From: Saussurea involucrata
Taxonomy: Eukaryota > Streptophyta > Magnoliopsida > Asterales > Asteraceae
Direction: 5' to 3'
Length of the DNA stretch: 64,000 nt
Assembly: GCA_033807775.1 (NCBI GenBank)
Contig: CM066327.1
Coordinates: 92,526,295 to 92,590,294, forward strand
Positions 45,346 through 56,779 of the stretch are shown piece by piece. The notes under the pieces were generated by a model. That model saw nothing but the letters and a program-made list of their open reading frames with translations. It did no database searches and was not told where the DNA came from. The position numbers and the translations under genes are program-made. Every line of letters begins with the position of its first letter. The stretch's first letter is position 1.

Positions 45346-48300
45346 TCAAAGATCAATGGGGATCATCCAGTCAGGAACCGTTACACCTTGTTTTCTTTTG
45401 TTCAGCGCTTCTTCAAAGATCAAGGGTTTTAGGTGTCGTGCCTGAATGTCTTTTCTGAAGTCACACCAGTAGATAAGATCTCTGAGCTGTTCGATTGGAG
45501 TGATTGGAAGCTCAGCGATCCGTTGAAAACATTTACGTCCGTCGTAGTCGAGAAAGAATATTCCATAAGGATTACTGATGACTTTACCAGGGACGAAAAG
45601 TTCACATGGTGGCAAAGAAATGTCAAGGGCAGATAGATCAGGGTCAGGACCAAGCACTTCAGCGCAAGAGAAACCAATTCCAGTTTCATTTCGTATGACT
45701 GGACCTGAGTTTGAATCTTGACGTTTCTTCTTTGGAGAGGCCCTTTTTTTTCAGCTTTAGATCAGGAAGAGGAGGAATGTCCACACAAGAAGATATCAAA
45801 TCGATCTGTCTATTTATCAGCTTTTCGAAATGATCCTTGTACTTAGATTGTGACGATTGGATAGCTAACCTCATCTCCAACCATTCAGAGAGACCATACC
45901 TTTTTACAGTGTCAGCGCGAAAGGCTTCGAATTGGCCATCTTCTCTGAAAAGTTTGATGTCAACAATAGGTACTCCGATAGATGTTCTTCCAGAGATGAA
46001 TACCTTGTTGATCTTCGCTGGACGATATCTGAAGTGAATTTTCTCTTTACACCAGATCAGTGTGGTCTGAGAAACTTCAGTTTTCTTTTCCACGATCTTC
46101 TGGGCTTCTTCCCAAAGCTTTCGTTGGATTTGAATGGGAACACGTTTCAGCTTGGGGTCTTTGACAGATTCTTGAGTAAGCTTGATGGCGTATTCTCTGT
46201 CTTTCTCTTCAGCTTCCTTTCTTTCAGCGATGAGGCGTTCAACTCTTAGGTGTTCCTTGTATTTAGCTTTTGAAATTCTGAACTTAGGAGGAACTGAAGG
46301 CAGTTGATCACGCCTTAGAATGATTCGCTGATCCTCGAATCTCTTTATTATTTCTTCTCTTCTCTTTTGATCCTCTTCACTCAACTTTTGAGGAGCTGAG
46401 GAAGGTCTGTTTCTGTGTGAGAGAGGTTGTTCTTCTGGTTCATCAGTCTCAGAGATCAAATCCAAGACTGGGATTATTTCTTCAGCGGCAGCTGGAATTA
46501 TTGGTGAAGTCGCAGTTGTGGAGCCTTCAGCGATATCCTCAAACAGGGGAGAGGACTAGCTGAAACGCAGCGATCTTACAAATAAGAACTGGGTAGAAGA
46601 ACTTGGGTAGAAAAGATAGAAAAAGAATGTGGATGTGTAGAGAGGTTGTGGAGTAGAGAACTGATTGTGTATAGAGATGTTCAGGGAAGGAATATAAGTA
46701 AAGTTTAGTGTACCTGACAAACCGGCTTTTCAAGGAAGATCGCCAGATTTTCATCTTCAGCGAGGCCTTTGCCTTTGCCTTTCTCAGCGCCAGAGGCTGA
46801 GGGCTTTGTCTTTGTCTTCTCCCCTGAAGGTTCTTTTATTGAAATACCTTTAAGAGCTTTGGTTCGAGGAGCAGGTTTGACAACAAAGAAATCATCGTCA
46901 TCATCATTATCATCATCATCCTTCCTTGGAGAGGAGGATGGTTCATCTTCAGGGATGTCGATGTCTTCATCTTCTTCTGCTTTGGATTCCTCAGCATCTT
47001 CTTCGAGTTGCTCCCCCTCAGATACAGAGGCGAGCTTCTCGGTTCCCTCAGGGTTTTCATCTCCCTGAGGTTTTTCAGCGATCAGATCTTCATTCCTCTC
47101 TCCCCTGATAGATTCATCATGGGAAAGGTCTTCAGCGCTCTTGTTCAGATCTTCAGCGCTTTTGTTTAGATCTTCAGCGCTCTTCTCACCGGAATGTTCA
47201 GCGCTCTTCTCCCCCTCTTTGTCATGATTGGGGGAGGAATGAGTAGACTCAGCATTGGTGTTATCTCTGTCTTCTGGGCCAGAGATTTTCACACAACCTT
47301 CAAGCTTTGCTATTCTGTCTTCTAGGCCAGAAATAGCAGGCGTGATTTTCTTCAGCTCTGTGCTATCCGCCGCTGTGAAAGATTCCAAAATAGGGGCAGG
47401 GGCAGGAGCAGGAGCTGGATTATTTGCCTTGTTGACCAGCGTCTCGATCATCGTCTTCATAGAACCAACGTCGGTCTTTACAGAGCCTAAGTCGGTCTTG
47501 ACCGCTGACATATCACCCTTGAGTTTTCCAACCGATGTCTTCAGCGTTGTTACTTCGCTGGACACGGTCGAAACTGAGTTTTTGAGGCTGGTGTAGTCAG
47601 TGTAGATGTCAGAGAGCACCTTGGCAAAATCGTTGAGCGTCTTATCAAGGCCCTTAATGTCATCTGTGGAAGCCTTCTTCTCCACCACTGTAGTCAGCTT
47701 CGTCAGATTCTCTCCAGCGTTTGTTACAGCTGTAGAGTTGTTGGAGAGTGTGGTGGTGAGATCAGTCAGCTTAGTTTCCACGGACTTCAGAGACTCGTTG
47801 ATGTCTCCCAAATTAGGACCTGTAACACATAAGTACTTGTGAACAAAGGAAAACTCAGAAGTTTCAGGTTTAGTTACAGTGTATATGGGTTGATTTGTAC
47901 CTGCAGGAGGATTGACGAAATCGTCAAAGTTGCGGATTCCTGAGTAATGTTCCATATCCTCTTCGAAAGTACGGTGAGGTATGGTGATCTCCACAGGTCC
48001 TGTCTTCATCATTAATTGAGAAGCGTCAGCGGTGGCTTCTGGAATGATGGCATCTCCAGTGTTAGCTGGAGGAGTGTCCAAAGAAGTGGAGGGAGGAGCG
48101 AAGGATAAGAATGGGGTTCGGGTTGCGAGTTATGCGTTGGATTCGCTGAGAACTACTTCATCAGTCTTTTGAGAGACTGAAGAAGGTTGGGTAGATTCCA
48201 AGTTTCTAACCTCAGCGTTTGGAGACGCTGAAGCCAGGATTGAAGGGATGGCTTGAATGGGTGTGGCAGAGCGTACCACGGAACTTTCCTTCAGCTCTTC

Positions 48301-49021
48301 AGAATGAGCTGAGGAGTCTTCAGCATGGGATTGCTGGGGTTGCTCCTTGGTTTTCTTGATCCTTTTGGAATCAAGTTGGGTGTGAGAGGGTTTCCTTTTC
48401 TTAGAAGGAGAGGATTGTGTGGGCGGGGTATCAGCGATGGGTATTGTCGCTGAAGGAGTCACAGAAGTTGAGGAATTGGGGTTAAGAAGAGAGAGAAGAG
48501 TAGAGAGACGTACCTCGTTGGCGACAGGTTTGAAATCGAGCACCTTAGGGCCAACCTGAGAAAGTTTCAGCTTGCTTCTTATGGTCAGGGAATGGAACGA
48601 AGGGTTTTTCTTTGGTGGCATTGGGAAAGTTCAGGGCTTTTCGAATGATTGTGGGGGTTATCTTAATTGTGCCATACTCAGTATCGCTGAGTATGCAATC
48701 GATGGTTTTGGAGGGGTCTTTGGCGGAGGGTAGCTGAGAGTGTTTGGCAGAGTACCAGAACTGGGATAGTAGTAGCTGACTTGCAGGAGGTGTGATGGTC
48801 AGGGCTGTTGAAATGCAGCAGTTTTTCAGGAAATTCACAGCATCATCCAGATGTGTGACTTGCTTTCGAGGAGGAAACTCGAGAAGCGCAGAGAGGTTGC
48901 TCACCTTAGTCCAATCTAGTTGATCCAGCTTGAACTTTACCTGAGGGGCTTTGATGATGTCCACTTCCTCAGAGTCAGCGGAGATGGACTCAGCGGTGAC
49001 ATTGATCTTTGAAGATGCCAT
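45346..49021 (-). pseudogene. Third (env-like) ORF of Sirevirus A, broken
   Basis: It starts at ATG 49021 (MASSKINVTAESISADSEEV). Blocks: 49021-48545, 48621-48130, 48081-46705, 46465-45686 and 45657-45346. Domains: a helical N-terminal part with LLLSQFWYSA; a deletion near 48590 of a segment that copy A'' keeps; a basic nuclear-signal-like cluster (KKRKPS, KRIKKTK, about 48400-48340); a coiled coil with three heptads of the SVKTD type (about 47520-47450; the other copies have five); a Pro-Ala run; an acidic Asp tract (about 46890-46925); and a basic helical part and C-terminal module with PYGIFFLD. I see no membrane segment or signal peptide. It begins about 1 kb after pol. Function unknown; env-like only by position. 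Confidence 0.75.
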
Positions 49022-50026
49022 TTCTCTGTATTATCAGTTCAACCAAAGATGTTAACAAATAAGAATTGTCTTAGTGTGGAAAGAAATTTCCATTAAGATG
49101 TTTCGAATTTTGTCCATTTCATTCAGACAAAAATGTCTTAATGAAGATTAGGGTTTTTCATGATTTTGAAACGAAATGTAAAACCCATAAATTCTTGTAT
49201 TCCAGTTTCAAAAGAAAAACTGGATACGAATGAAGAACAAGTTTAAGATTTAGATTTAAAACTTGAAGAACAACCATGAAATGGTTGTGTTCATAAAACC
49301 ATGAAAGAAAATGATTTTATTTTTAAGTTCTTTTGTTTGATCTTGTTTAAAACAAAGATAAGATCAGAAACAAGTTATCTGCATTTGAAAAATAAGAACA
49401 TATTAACCTTGAAGTTTTAATGAGGAAGATGATGAACAGTTCTTTGAAGATTTGAGAGCACAAATGCAACAGTAATTTCTTTCTTGCGGAGGAAGAATGT
49501 TCGCGTAAAAGACAAATATAAACCAAGAGTTGTTTATATATGGAGTTTTAGAGAGAGAAAACCTTGAGCGGGAAAAGGTTTTCATCATGACACGGACACG
49601 TGTTTGCATTTGATTGGAAGTTTGAGCGAAACGTGCAAACGTGTGTCAGAAAGAAATCGTGCCTGGTGTTATCCGTTGCAATGACGTCACAACTGTCCTT
49701 TCACATTCTTTTAGGATGTCTCTGAGGTTTTGAAAAACTCAGGGACTCTTTTGAAAAACATGAAGCACTGAATAGAAGATATCAGTGAAGGTTTTAAGAA
49801 TTTTCAAAATATCGCTGTTAAGGAAGAGATATTCAGCGATGCATTTGTTTTTGAAATCTTGCATTTTCATGCGTTTGTCAGAGAGAGAAAACATACCTGG
49901 ATATCAGTTTTACCAAGTTTATTCAGAGAGAAGATGATGAAATGGATTATATAAGTTGATTTTATCCCGAAGGCTATACAAGTTTGTATAAACGTATCGC
50001 TGATCAAATGTGAACCGCTGAAGAGT
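49022..50026 (-). other. Pol-third ORF spacer of A
   Basis: No coding sequence. The pol-proximal half is conserved in A' at 62635-63160, including the TATA and ACGT-core sites. The part near the ORF is AT-rich, and AAG|GTTAAT near 49409 and ATACAG just before the ATG could bound a leader intron, which is speculative. Confidence 0.65.
49533..49689 (-). promoter_or_regulatory. Candidate internal promoter of A's third ORF
   Basis: On the minus strand: TGACGTCA (49682-49689, C-box palindrome), then AACACGTGTCC (CACGTG 49597-49602, G-box plus ACGTGTC), then CCATATATAAAC (TATA, 49533-49540) about 57 bp further. A CT-rich leader follows. The ATG is about 510 bp downstream. The A' copy keeps all three sites in the same order. 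Confidence 0.5.
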
Positions 50027-53000
50027 TTACCCTTCAAAGTTCAGCATTCCAAGCACGCTGATGAGAAAGTTTAATCTTGTCTCATCAAGAGGTTTGGTAA
50101 ACAAATCAGCTAACTGATAATAAGTTGGGATAAAATGAAGTTCTATATCACCATTCATCACATGATCTCTGATAAAATGATATCTAATTTCTATGTGTTT
50201 TGTCTTTGAGTGTAGCACTGGATTGTTTGCTATAGAGATGGCACTAGTGCTGTCGCAATAGATTGGAATTTTGGAGAGCTGAAGATCATAGTCTAGTAGC
50301 TGATTTCTCATCCACAAGACTTGAGAACAACAGCTTCCAGCGGCTACATATTCAGCTTCAGCTGTGGAAGTGGACACTGAGTTTTGCTTCTTACTTGTCC
50401 AACTTACCAGCTTTCCACCCAGGAGCTGACATCCTCCTGTGGTGCTTTTCCTATCCATTTTGCAACCTGCAAAATCACTGTCTGAATAGGCGGTTAGATC
50501 GAATCCTGAGTCTTTGGGATACCAAAGGCCTAGATTCGCAGTACCCTTAAGATATCGAAAGATTCGCTTTACAACTTTCATATGAGATATCTTAGGTTCA
50601 GCTTGATATCGTGCACACAAGCATGTTGCAAACATAATATCGGGTCGGCTAGCTGTAAGATACAATAGTGAGCCGATCATCCCACGGTACAGCGTGACAT
50701 TGACAGGAACACCTTTTGTGTCCTTATCAAGTGTCAGCGGAGGTGCCATAGGGGTTTTCATAGCTGAACTTTCAGTTAAGTCGAATTTCTTCAGCATATC
50801 TTTAACATATTTTCCCTGATTAATGAAAGTTCCTTTTTCAGTTTGCTTAATCTGAAGACCAAGGAAATATGTTAGTTCACCCATCATGCTCATTTTATAC
50901 TCATCTTTCATTCTATCAGCGAAACGAGTACAAAGCTCAGGGTTAGTAGAACCAAATATAATGTCATCAACATATATTTGAACTAAAATGATATGACCTT
51001 TCACTTTTATAAAAAATAGAGTTTTGTCAATCTTACCTCTCTCAAATTGTTCAATATGGAGATAAGTAGAGAGAGTATCATACCATGCACGAGGAGCTTG
51101 CTTTAAGCCATAAAGTGCCTTGTCCAGTTTATAAACATAACCTGGACGCTTAGGATCTGAGAATCCTGGAGGTTGTTCCACATACACTTCTTCATTCAGC
51201 TTTCCATTCAGAAACGCTGACTTAACATCCATCTGATGTACAGTGAAGTTTTTGTGTACAGCATATGCTAAGAAAGACGAATAGATTCGAGTCTTGCTAC
51301 TGGAGCAAAAGTTTCGTCATAATCTATGCCTTCCTCTTGTCTGTATCCCTGAGCAACAAGACGAGCTTTGTTGCGAGTTACAGTACCATGTTCGTCCAAC
51401 TTGTTTCGATAGACCCATTTAGTGCCTATCCCCGTTTTGTCAGTTGGTCTACGAACGAGTTTCCAAACTTTGTTTCTTTCGAATTCAGTCAGCTCTTCTT
51501 GCATAGCGCTGACCCAGTTTGGATCTCTGAGGGCATCATCTATTTTCTTTGGTTCAGTTAGAGAAATAAAGTTAACAAATAAACAAATATTACCTGCACT
51601 TCTACGAGTCTGAATACCAGCGTTGGGATCACCAAGAATTTAATCGATTGTGTGATTTACGGTCCATCGCTGAGCCGGAGCATACGTCGCTGATTCAGTC
51701 TGAACTGGAGAAACTGAAGATGAGGCTTCAGCTACTTCTGGATTATCAGCTAAGAGAGGAATGTTTGCATTTGTCACTTCATTCACTGATTGCTGAGAAA
51801 TAGACGGAATTTCTGAGACATTTGGATCAACTGCAGGTATAGTGTTTATAGGCACAGCTGAGACCCAAGATGTTTCAGCTTCACTATTCTGCATATCTGG
51901 AATGATAGTGGGACCATCATTTTCTACGGTGTGAGCATGAGGAGTGGGAACTTCTTCTGAATCACCAAGATGAGAAAACATCCATTGATTCAGTTCATCA
52001 GTATCAGCGGACGGTTTAGAGTTCGCTGAACGGGATTCGTCAAACGTGACGTGAATAGTTTCTTCTACAGTTTGTCTTCTACGGTTGAAGACTCTGAAGG
52101 CTTTGGAGACTGAGGAGTATCCAAGAAAGATTCCATCATCAGCCTTAGGATCAAACTTTCCAAGGTCATCTCTGTTGTTCAGTATGAAACACTAACATCC
52201 AAAGATGTGAAGAAAGCTGATTGAAGGCTTTCTCCCATGAAGGAGTTCATAGGCTGCCTTTTTGAATCTTTTAACTATCAGCGACCTGTTTTGCGTAAAG
52301 CAAGCAGTGTTGACAGCTTCTGCCCAAAACTGAGTAGGCAGGTGAGAATCGTTGAGCATTGAACGTGCAGCTTCAATAATTGTTCTATTTCTTCTTTCAG
52401 CGACTCCATTTTGTTGCGGTGTTCTCACTGACGAAAATTTGTGAGAAATACCCTTACTCTCAAGGAAGGAATCAAGAGAACTGTTTTTGAATTCAGTTCC
52501 ATGATCACTCCTTATTGAGCGAACAGTCATATTGTTCAGAGTTTCCATCTTCCGAACAAAGGTGATGAGTTCTTCAGGGGTGTCACTCTTAGAACGGAGA
52601 AACATTACCCATGTGTAACGAGAGAATTCATCAACTATGACCAGGGTATATTTCTTTCCAGCGATGGATTGTTTGTTAACGGGGCCAAACAAATCCATAT
52701 GGAGTAGTTGTAGAGGAGATGACACTGAGGAGACTTGCTTTGACTTGAAGCTTGCCTTGGTCTGCTTCCCTTTTTCACACGCTGAACATAAAGACTCTTT
52801 GGCGTATGAATGTTGAGGTAGACCAGTGACTAACTCTTTGGAGGAAAGAGTATTCAGTGTCTTGAAATTTAGATGCGAGAGCCTCTTGTGCCATAGCCAG
52901 TTGACATCAGAAGATGCCTTTGAGAAGAAACAGGAGTTCTCAGTGGTTGTTGAGTCCATGTTTATTACATAAACATTTTCCAAACGATAACCGCTGAGAG

Positions 53001-53304
53001 CTATCTTCTCCTTTTTGTCAGAGACAAAGCAGGATTCCTTAGTGAAAATCACTTTGTAATCCATGTCGCAAAGCTGACTGATGCTCAGAAGATTATGCTT
53101 CAGCCCTTCAACATATGCGACTCTTCTGAAGGAGGTTGTACCATTTGAAAGTACACCATACCCTCGGGTGTGTCCTTTTCCATTTCCACCGAAAGTCACA
53201 GAGGGACCCTTCTCTTCCTTGTATTCAGCGAGCAGGTTTTTCTTTCCAGTCATGTGTCTAGAGCATCCGCTATCGAGATACCAGATACCCTTCTTAACCT
53301 GCAA
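50027..53304 (-). pseudogene. Pol polyprotein of Sirevirus A
   Basis: Domains in order: aspartic protease (WYLDSGCSRHMTG, about 53290-53245); GAG-pre-integrase (about 52920-52770); integrase core with HMDLFGP, RSDHGTEF and NGVAER; Ser/Pro/Glu-rich linker (about 52050-51650); RT with intact YVDD (50963-50974); RNase H ending with the pol stop at 50027. Breaks: TAG at 52192-52194 (from a CAG Gln codon, judged by A'), TAA at 51640-51642 (from CAA), and a one-base deletion near 51270 in RT. Both stops are C-to-T changes, as expected from methyl-cytosine decay. It follows Gag in the same frame after a single stop. Confidence 0.92.
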
Positions 53305-53335
53305 TACAAAGGAAGATTAGTTTTTCTTAGGTACC
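53290..53335 (-). promoter_or_regulatory. Gag-pol junction of A with splice-acceptor-like sequence
   Basis: On the minus strand, after the Gag codon TGG comes GTACCTAAGAAAAACTAATC then TTCCTTTGTATTGCAG: a GT-AG segment of 36 nt with a branch-like CTAAT overlapping the TAA stop. Skipping it would fuse Gag and Pol in frame. A' has the same sequence with one change. Confidence 0.4.
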
Positions 53336-55731
53336 CACTTAACCATGTATACACGTTTGTCAGTGGAAGTAGTTGGAATGGAAGGTTCAGCGGTCTTCGC
53401 AGCATTTGAAGATTCAGCTTTGTCTTTCTTCACTTTGGTTAATTTCTTAACCTCGGTGGTAGGAGCCACCTTGACCTGATTTGCATCGGTGTTGGTCTTC
53501 TTTGCCTTGGGGGCAATCTTCACCTTAGCTATCTTTTCAGCTTTGGTGGCTGTGGGGCACTTACTAGCAATATGATCGGTAAGTCCACCGTGATAACATT
53601 TCCTATAACTAAAAGTAGTTCTAGGACCACTTGTATGCTGAGCTTTTAATTTTGAATTAGAAGTGCCAGCACCAAGTAAACTATTTGCTTTAGAAATGGG
53701 ACGAACATTCAGTTCTTCAGATTTCTTACCAAGGACATCCACTCTGAGTCTAGGAGTAGATCGCTGAATAGATCCAGAGATCAGCTTTCTAGATCCAGAG
53801 GGGTAGGTCACTGAGGCTTTAGAAGCATTCAGCTTTGGTACTAAGGTACCCTTCTGAGGATTTTGATAAATAACAATTCCTTTACCTTTGTCTTTAGAGA
53901 CAGAGGTAGGTTTTGAATAAACCATTTTCTCCTTACCTTTTGAGGAGGTAGGAGTTTCCTCAGGGATTGGTGTAATGGACGAGGAGCACTGAGATGATGA
54001 AGTGTCAGCGACTGAGGATACGAACGTTCCAAATTTAAGCATTGAACGTTCAGTGGTTGGTTTTGGAGTATCATATTTATAACCCAGACCACGTTTATCA
54101 CTCAGAGGAATCTGAGCCTTAATTATCTCAGTGATCTTTGTTGAAGAATTACACCATCCTTCAACAGTAGCTTGTTCACCTTTTAATGCAGCGATAGCTT
54201 CTGCTCGTTCGATTTTGACTAGCTGATTTAAATATACTTGATCTTTAAAATCATCTTCAATTTTAGAAAGCTTTTCTATTTGAAGGTGGCAGTTTTTAAG
54301 CTTTTCAGCGAGATCAAGATTTTGGTTTTCAACCACAGTTTTTCCGTTCATGGCTTCGTATAAACTTCTAGTCAAGAGATCGATCTTACGGAGACTATCA
54401 GCTTCACCAATATTTGCAATATTGGTAAAGAAAGAAGGTGATACCTGAATGATAGATGTTGAAGTGGAGGGAATGTCTGAACTTTCTTCCTCTTCTTCAA
54501 TCTTGGCCATGAGACATTGATTTGCTTCATCATCTTCAGAGTCAGATGATGATGCTTCTTCATCAGAAGCAGCCCAATCATAGTCAGCCATCAGGCCTTT
54601 TCCTTTCTTCTTAAAACTTTTCAACTTTGCATACTTCTCCTTCAGCTTTGAGTATTTGTCATCTTTATTCCTTGGAACAAAGGATTTCTTTGTAAAAGCT
54701 GAAGGTCTCATGATTTTCTTTGACCTGCACTCATTAGCGAAATGACCTGTCTTTTCGCAGTTGAAACAAGTAGCAGTAGCCTTATCAACAAAAGCTGATG
54801 TTTTAGGCTTGTCAACTATGGAAAGAGTTTTGTTCTTTCTAAACATTTTCTTCTTGGCGAATCTCCTGAACTTTTTAGTTAGGAGAGCCAAGGATTCATC
54901 ATCATCTGAAGAATCAGAGTCTGATGACCTTTCAGAGTTACTTTCTAACTCAGTGATAGTGACCGAGGGTCGCTGAGTAGAAGGTTCTTCTGAGATTAAA
55001 GCAACAGGAGTGCTTTTGGAATCTTTTACAATATTCTTCTTAAGATGGCTAGATTGCTCATGATTCAGCAATGTACCATATAAGGTTGAAAGGGTCATTG
55101 ATTTAAGATCCTTTGACAGCTTGAGACACATGGAATAATTGTCACAGCTTTCAGGTAAACTTTCTAGAAACTTTGTCAGCACTTCAAAGTTAGAATATTC
55201 CTTACCAACAGGTTTTAGATCTATAATTAAACAATTAAAACGTTGGTGAACTTCAGAGAGAGTTTCATTCTTACCAGAAATGAAGCTTTCGTATTGTCTT
55301 ACCAGGTTGATCTTTCTTGAGTCCTGGACTTCAGACGTTCCTTCATACTGAACACATATTGTGTCCCACATGGCTTTTGATGACTTCAGGTTCATGACGG
55401 AATGGTAGACTTCGTCAGGAAGGGTCATGGATAGTATGGATCTGGCTTTTGTATCTATAGCCACTTTCTTCTTATCTTCATCGGTCCACATGTGTATTTC
55501 CTTTGGAATCAGCCTTTCTGGAATAGCAGCTCTAGTTGCAGTGGCTGGAACTAAAGGATCAATTGTTACAGGGATGTGTGGGCCGTTTTCAAGATAGTAA
55601 GTCATAGTAGGGTCTACACCTTCTAAGAAGAGTGTCATCCTATTTTTCCACAAGTTGAAGTTGTCTCTGGAAAATCTAGGGGGTTTTGCAAGAGAACCAT
55701 TGTCTATATAATGTGTGTTTGGGTTGGCCAT
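53317..55731 (-). CDS. Gag of Sirevirus A, intact 804-codon ORF
   Basis: It starts MANPNTHYIDNGSLAKPPRF, 80 bp after the 5' LTR. Residues 1-230 form the Copia Gag (DUF4219/UBN2-type) region. An acidic Ser-rich stretch follows, then a zinc knuckle CFNCEKTGHFANEC (about residue 320), a coiled coil (about 460-530), and a second knuckle-like CYHGGLTDHIASKC (about residue 715). The second Cys of that knuckle is Gly here but Cys in A' (CYHCGLTDHIASKC), so this copy has lost a zinc ligand. It ends in a Lys-rich tail and VKWVPKKN. Family role: particle formation and RNA binding. The only break-free long ORF in the window. Confidence 0.9.
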   Translation of the reverse strand: MANPNTHYIDNGSLAKPPRFSRDNFNLWKNRMTLFLEGVDPTMTYYLENGPHIPVTIDPLVPATATRAAIPERLIPKEIHMWTDEDKKKVAIDTKARSILSMTLPDEVYHSVMNLKSSKAMWDTICVQYEGTSEVQDSRKINLVRQYESFISGKNETLSEVHQRFNCLIIDLKPVGKEYSNFEVLTKFLESLPESCDNYSMCLKLSKDLKSMTLSTLYGTLLNHEQSSHLKKNIVKDSKSTPVALISEEPSTQRPSVTITELESNSERSSDSDSSDDDESLALLTKKFRRFAKKKMFRKNKTLSIVDKPKTSAFVDKATATCFNCEKTGHFANECRSKKIMRPSAFTKKSFVPRNKDDKYSKLKEKYAKLKSFKKKGKGLMADYDWAASDEEASSSDSEDDEANQCLMAKIEEEEESSDIPSTSTSIIQVSPSFFTNIANIGEADSLRKIDLLTRSLYEAMNGKTVVENQNLDLAEKLKNCHLQIEKLSKIEDDFKDQVYLNQLVKIERAEAIAALKGEQATVEGWCNSSTKITEIIKAQIPLSDKRGLGYKYDTPKPTTERSMLKFGTFVSSVADTSSSQCSSSITPIPEETPTSSKGKEKMVYSKPTSVSKDKGKGIVIYQNPQKGTLVPKLNASKASVTYPSGSRKLISGSIQRSTPRLRVDVLGKKSEELNVRPISKANSLLGAGTSNSKLKAQHTSGPRTTFSYRKCYHGGLTDHIASKCPTATKAEKIAKVKIAPKAKKTNTDANQVKVAPTTEVKKLTKVKKDKAESSNAAKTAEPSIPTTSTDKRVYMVKWVPKKN

Positions 55732-55797
55732 TTTCAGATAATAGCAAGGAAGAGAAATATCTTAGATTAGATCTTGTTTATGAGATTAAACAAATCT

Positions 55798-55809
55798 GAT
55801 CTGATACCA
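55798..55809 (-). promoter_or_regulatory. Primer-binding site of A
   Basis: TGGTATCAGATC on the minus strand, two bases after the LTR end. It matches the initiator tRNA-Met site except near its 3' end (AGATC instead of AGAGC). Confidence 0.85.
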
Positions 55810-55811
55810 CT

Positions 55812-56776
55812 TGTTGGTCCCGAAGGCCTATACAAGTTTGTAGAAGGGGGGGTTGAATACAAACACACATATTTTACTTTTCTAAATTGTTTATTGATAA
55901 ATCATTAACAATTTACAGCTTGTTGCGGATACAAGATTAAGGATAAACCTAAATCTAAACAAGTTGGAACACTAAGGTTTCTTGCACTAAGAAAGATAAG
56001 GAAATTACTAATAATAACCTATCTTGAAATAAGAGATTTGAACTTGTCCAGAGTTAGCAAGTTACTTCAAAATGAAGTGGGTTCATCTCTTTATATACTG
56101 CATGCATTTAATGCAAGTCAGTATATACTTTACACGTGTCATCAGCTGGTTGGTTGCATGTCATTGACCTTTGTTGACAACCTTAGTAGCCGTATGGATG
56201 AACAATGTAGTATCAGAGTGGTTGTACGATTTCAGACAGTCGGAGGTTCTTTTCTGACATTTCGTACGGAGTCGTGCAAGGGTGGTTAAGACAAAAGTAC
56301 TTTGTACGGAGGACTTCATGATCAGCTTTCGTTGATTCAGCGATTATCATTTACTATTCAGCAGATGATAAAGTTCAGCGATAGCTGAAGTCTTGTACTT
56401 GATACTTCACGTTGAGTGGACAAATCTGAGTCTTCGCTGATCCGCATCAGTTCATTAGGAGACTTGTCGCTGGTTCTTGAGCTTGATCTTCGACTTCAGC
56501 GTAGAACCTTTGTTGACGTGAAACTTGTCTTCAGGGATCATAAGTAAACAACTAACTTATCAGTGATCATCATAATGACTGAACAGACTCAGAGCATTTA
56601 TGGTGAACAGTTTCGTTGAATGTTTAACTTAACGAGCGAGAGTTCGTATCAGCGGTACTGGAAGATCTTAGTACTTATCAGCGATAGTAAAACTCTGATA
56701 CATATTGTTTACTTACAATTTTCACTAAGTATTTAAGAGAGGGTCATTATCAAATCACTGAGGGTTTGGATAAACA
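55812..56776 (-). repeat. 5' LTR of Sirevirus A (about 965 bp)
   Basis: It begins TGTTTATCCAAACCC at 56776 and ends CTTCGGGACCAACA at 55812. It has TGCATTAAATGCA at 56103-56115 followed by the TATA box GTATATAAAG (about 56089-56098). It contains many TCAGCG/CGCTGA words. Confidence 0.9.
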
Positions 56777-56779
56777 ACT

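Larger units (their letters stand above)
44604..56776 (-). mobile_element. Sirevirus A, nearly complete 12.2-kb element
   Basis: Minus strand: 5' LTR (55812-56776), PBS, Gag, Pol, spacer with candidate promoter, third ORF, polypurine tract, and 3' LTR truncated to about 410 bp (44604-45013). The LTR halves differ at about 9 positions in 413 bp, mostly C/T. Gag is intact; Pol has two C-to-T type stops and one frameshift. No target duplication is visible because both ends abut rearranged A' sequence. Confidence 0.88.

Noticed and set aside
45837..47842. Plus-strand frames of 60-113 codons opposite the A third ORF
   Set aside because: They mirror the minus-strand ORF and follow its low-complexity stretches.
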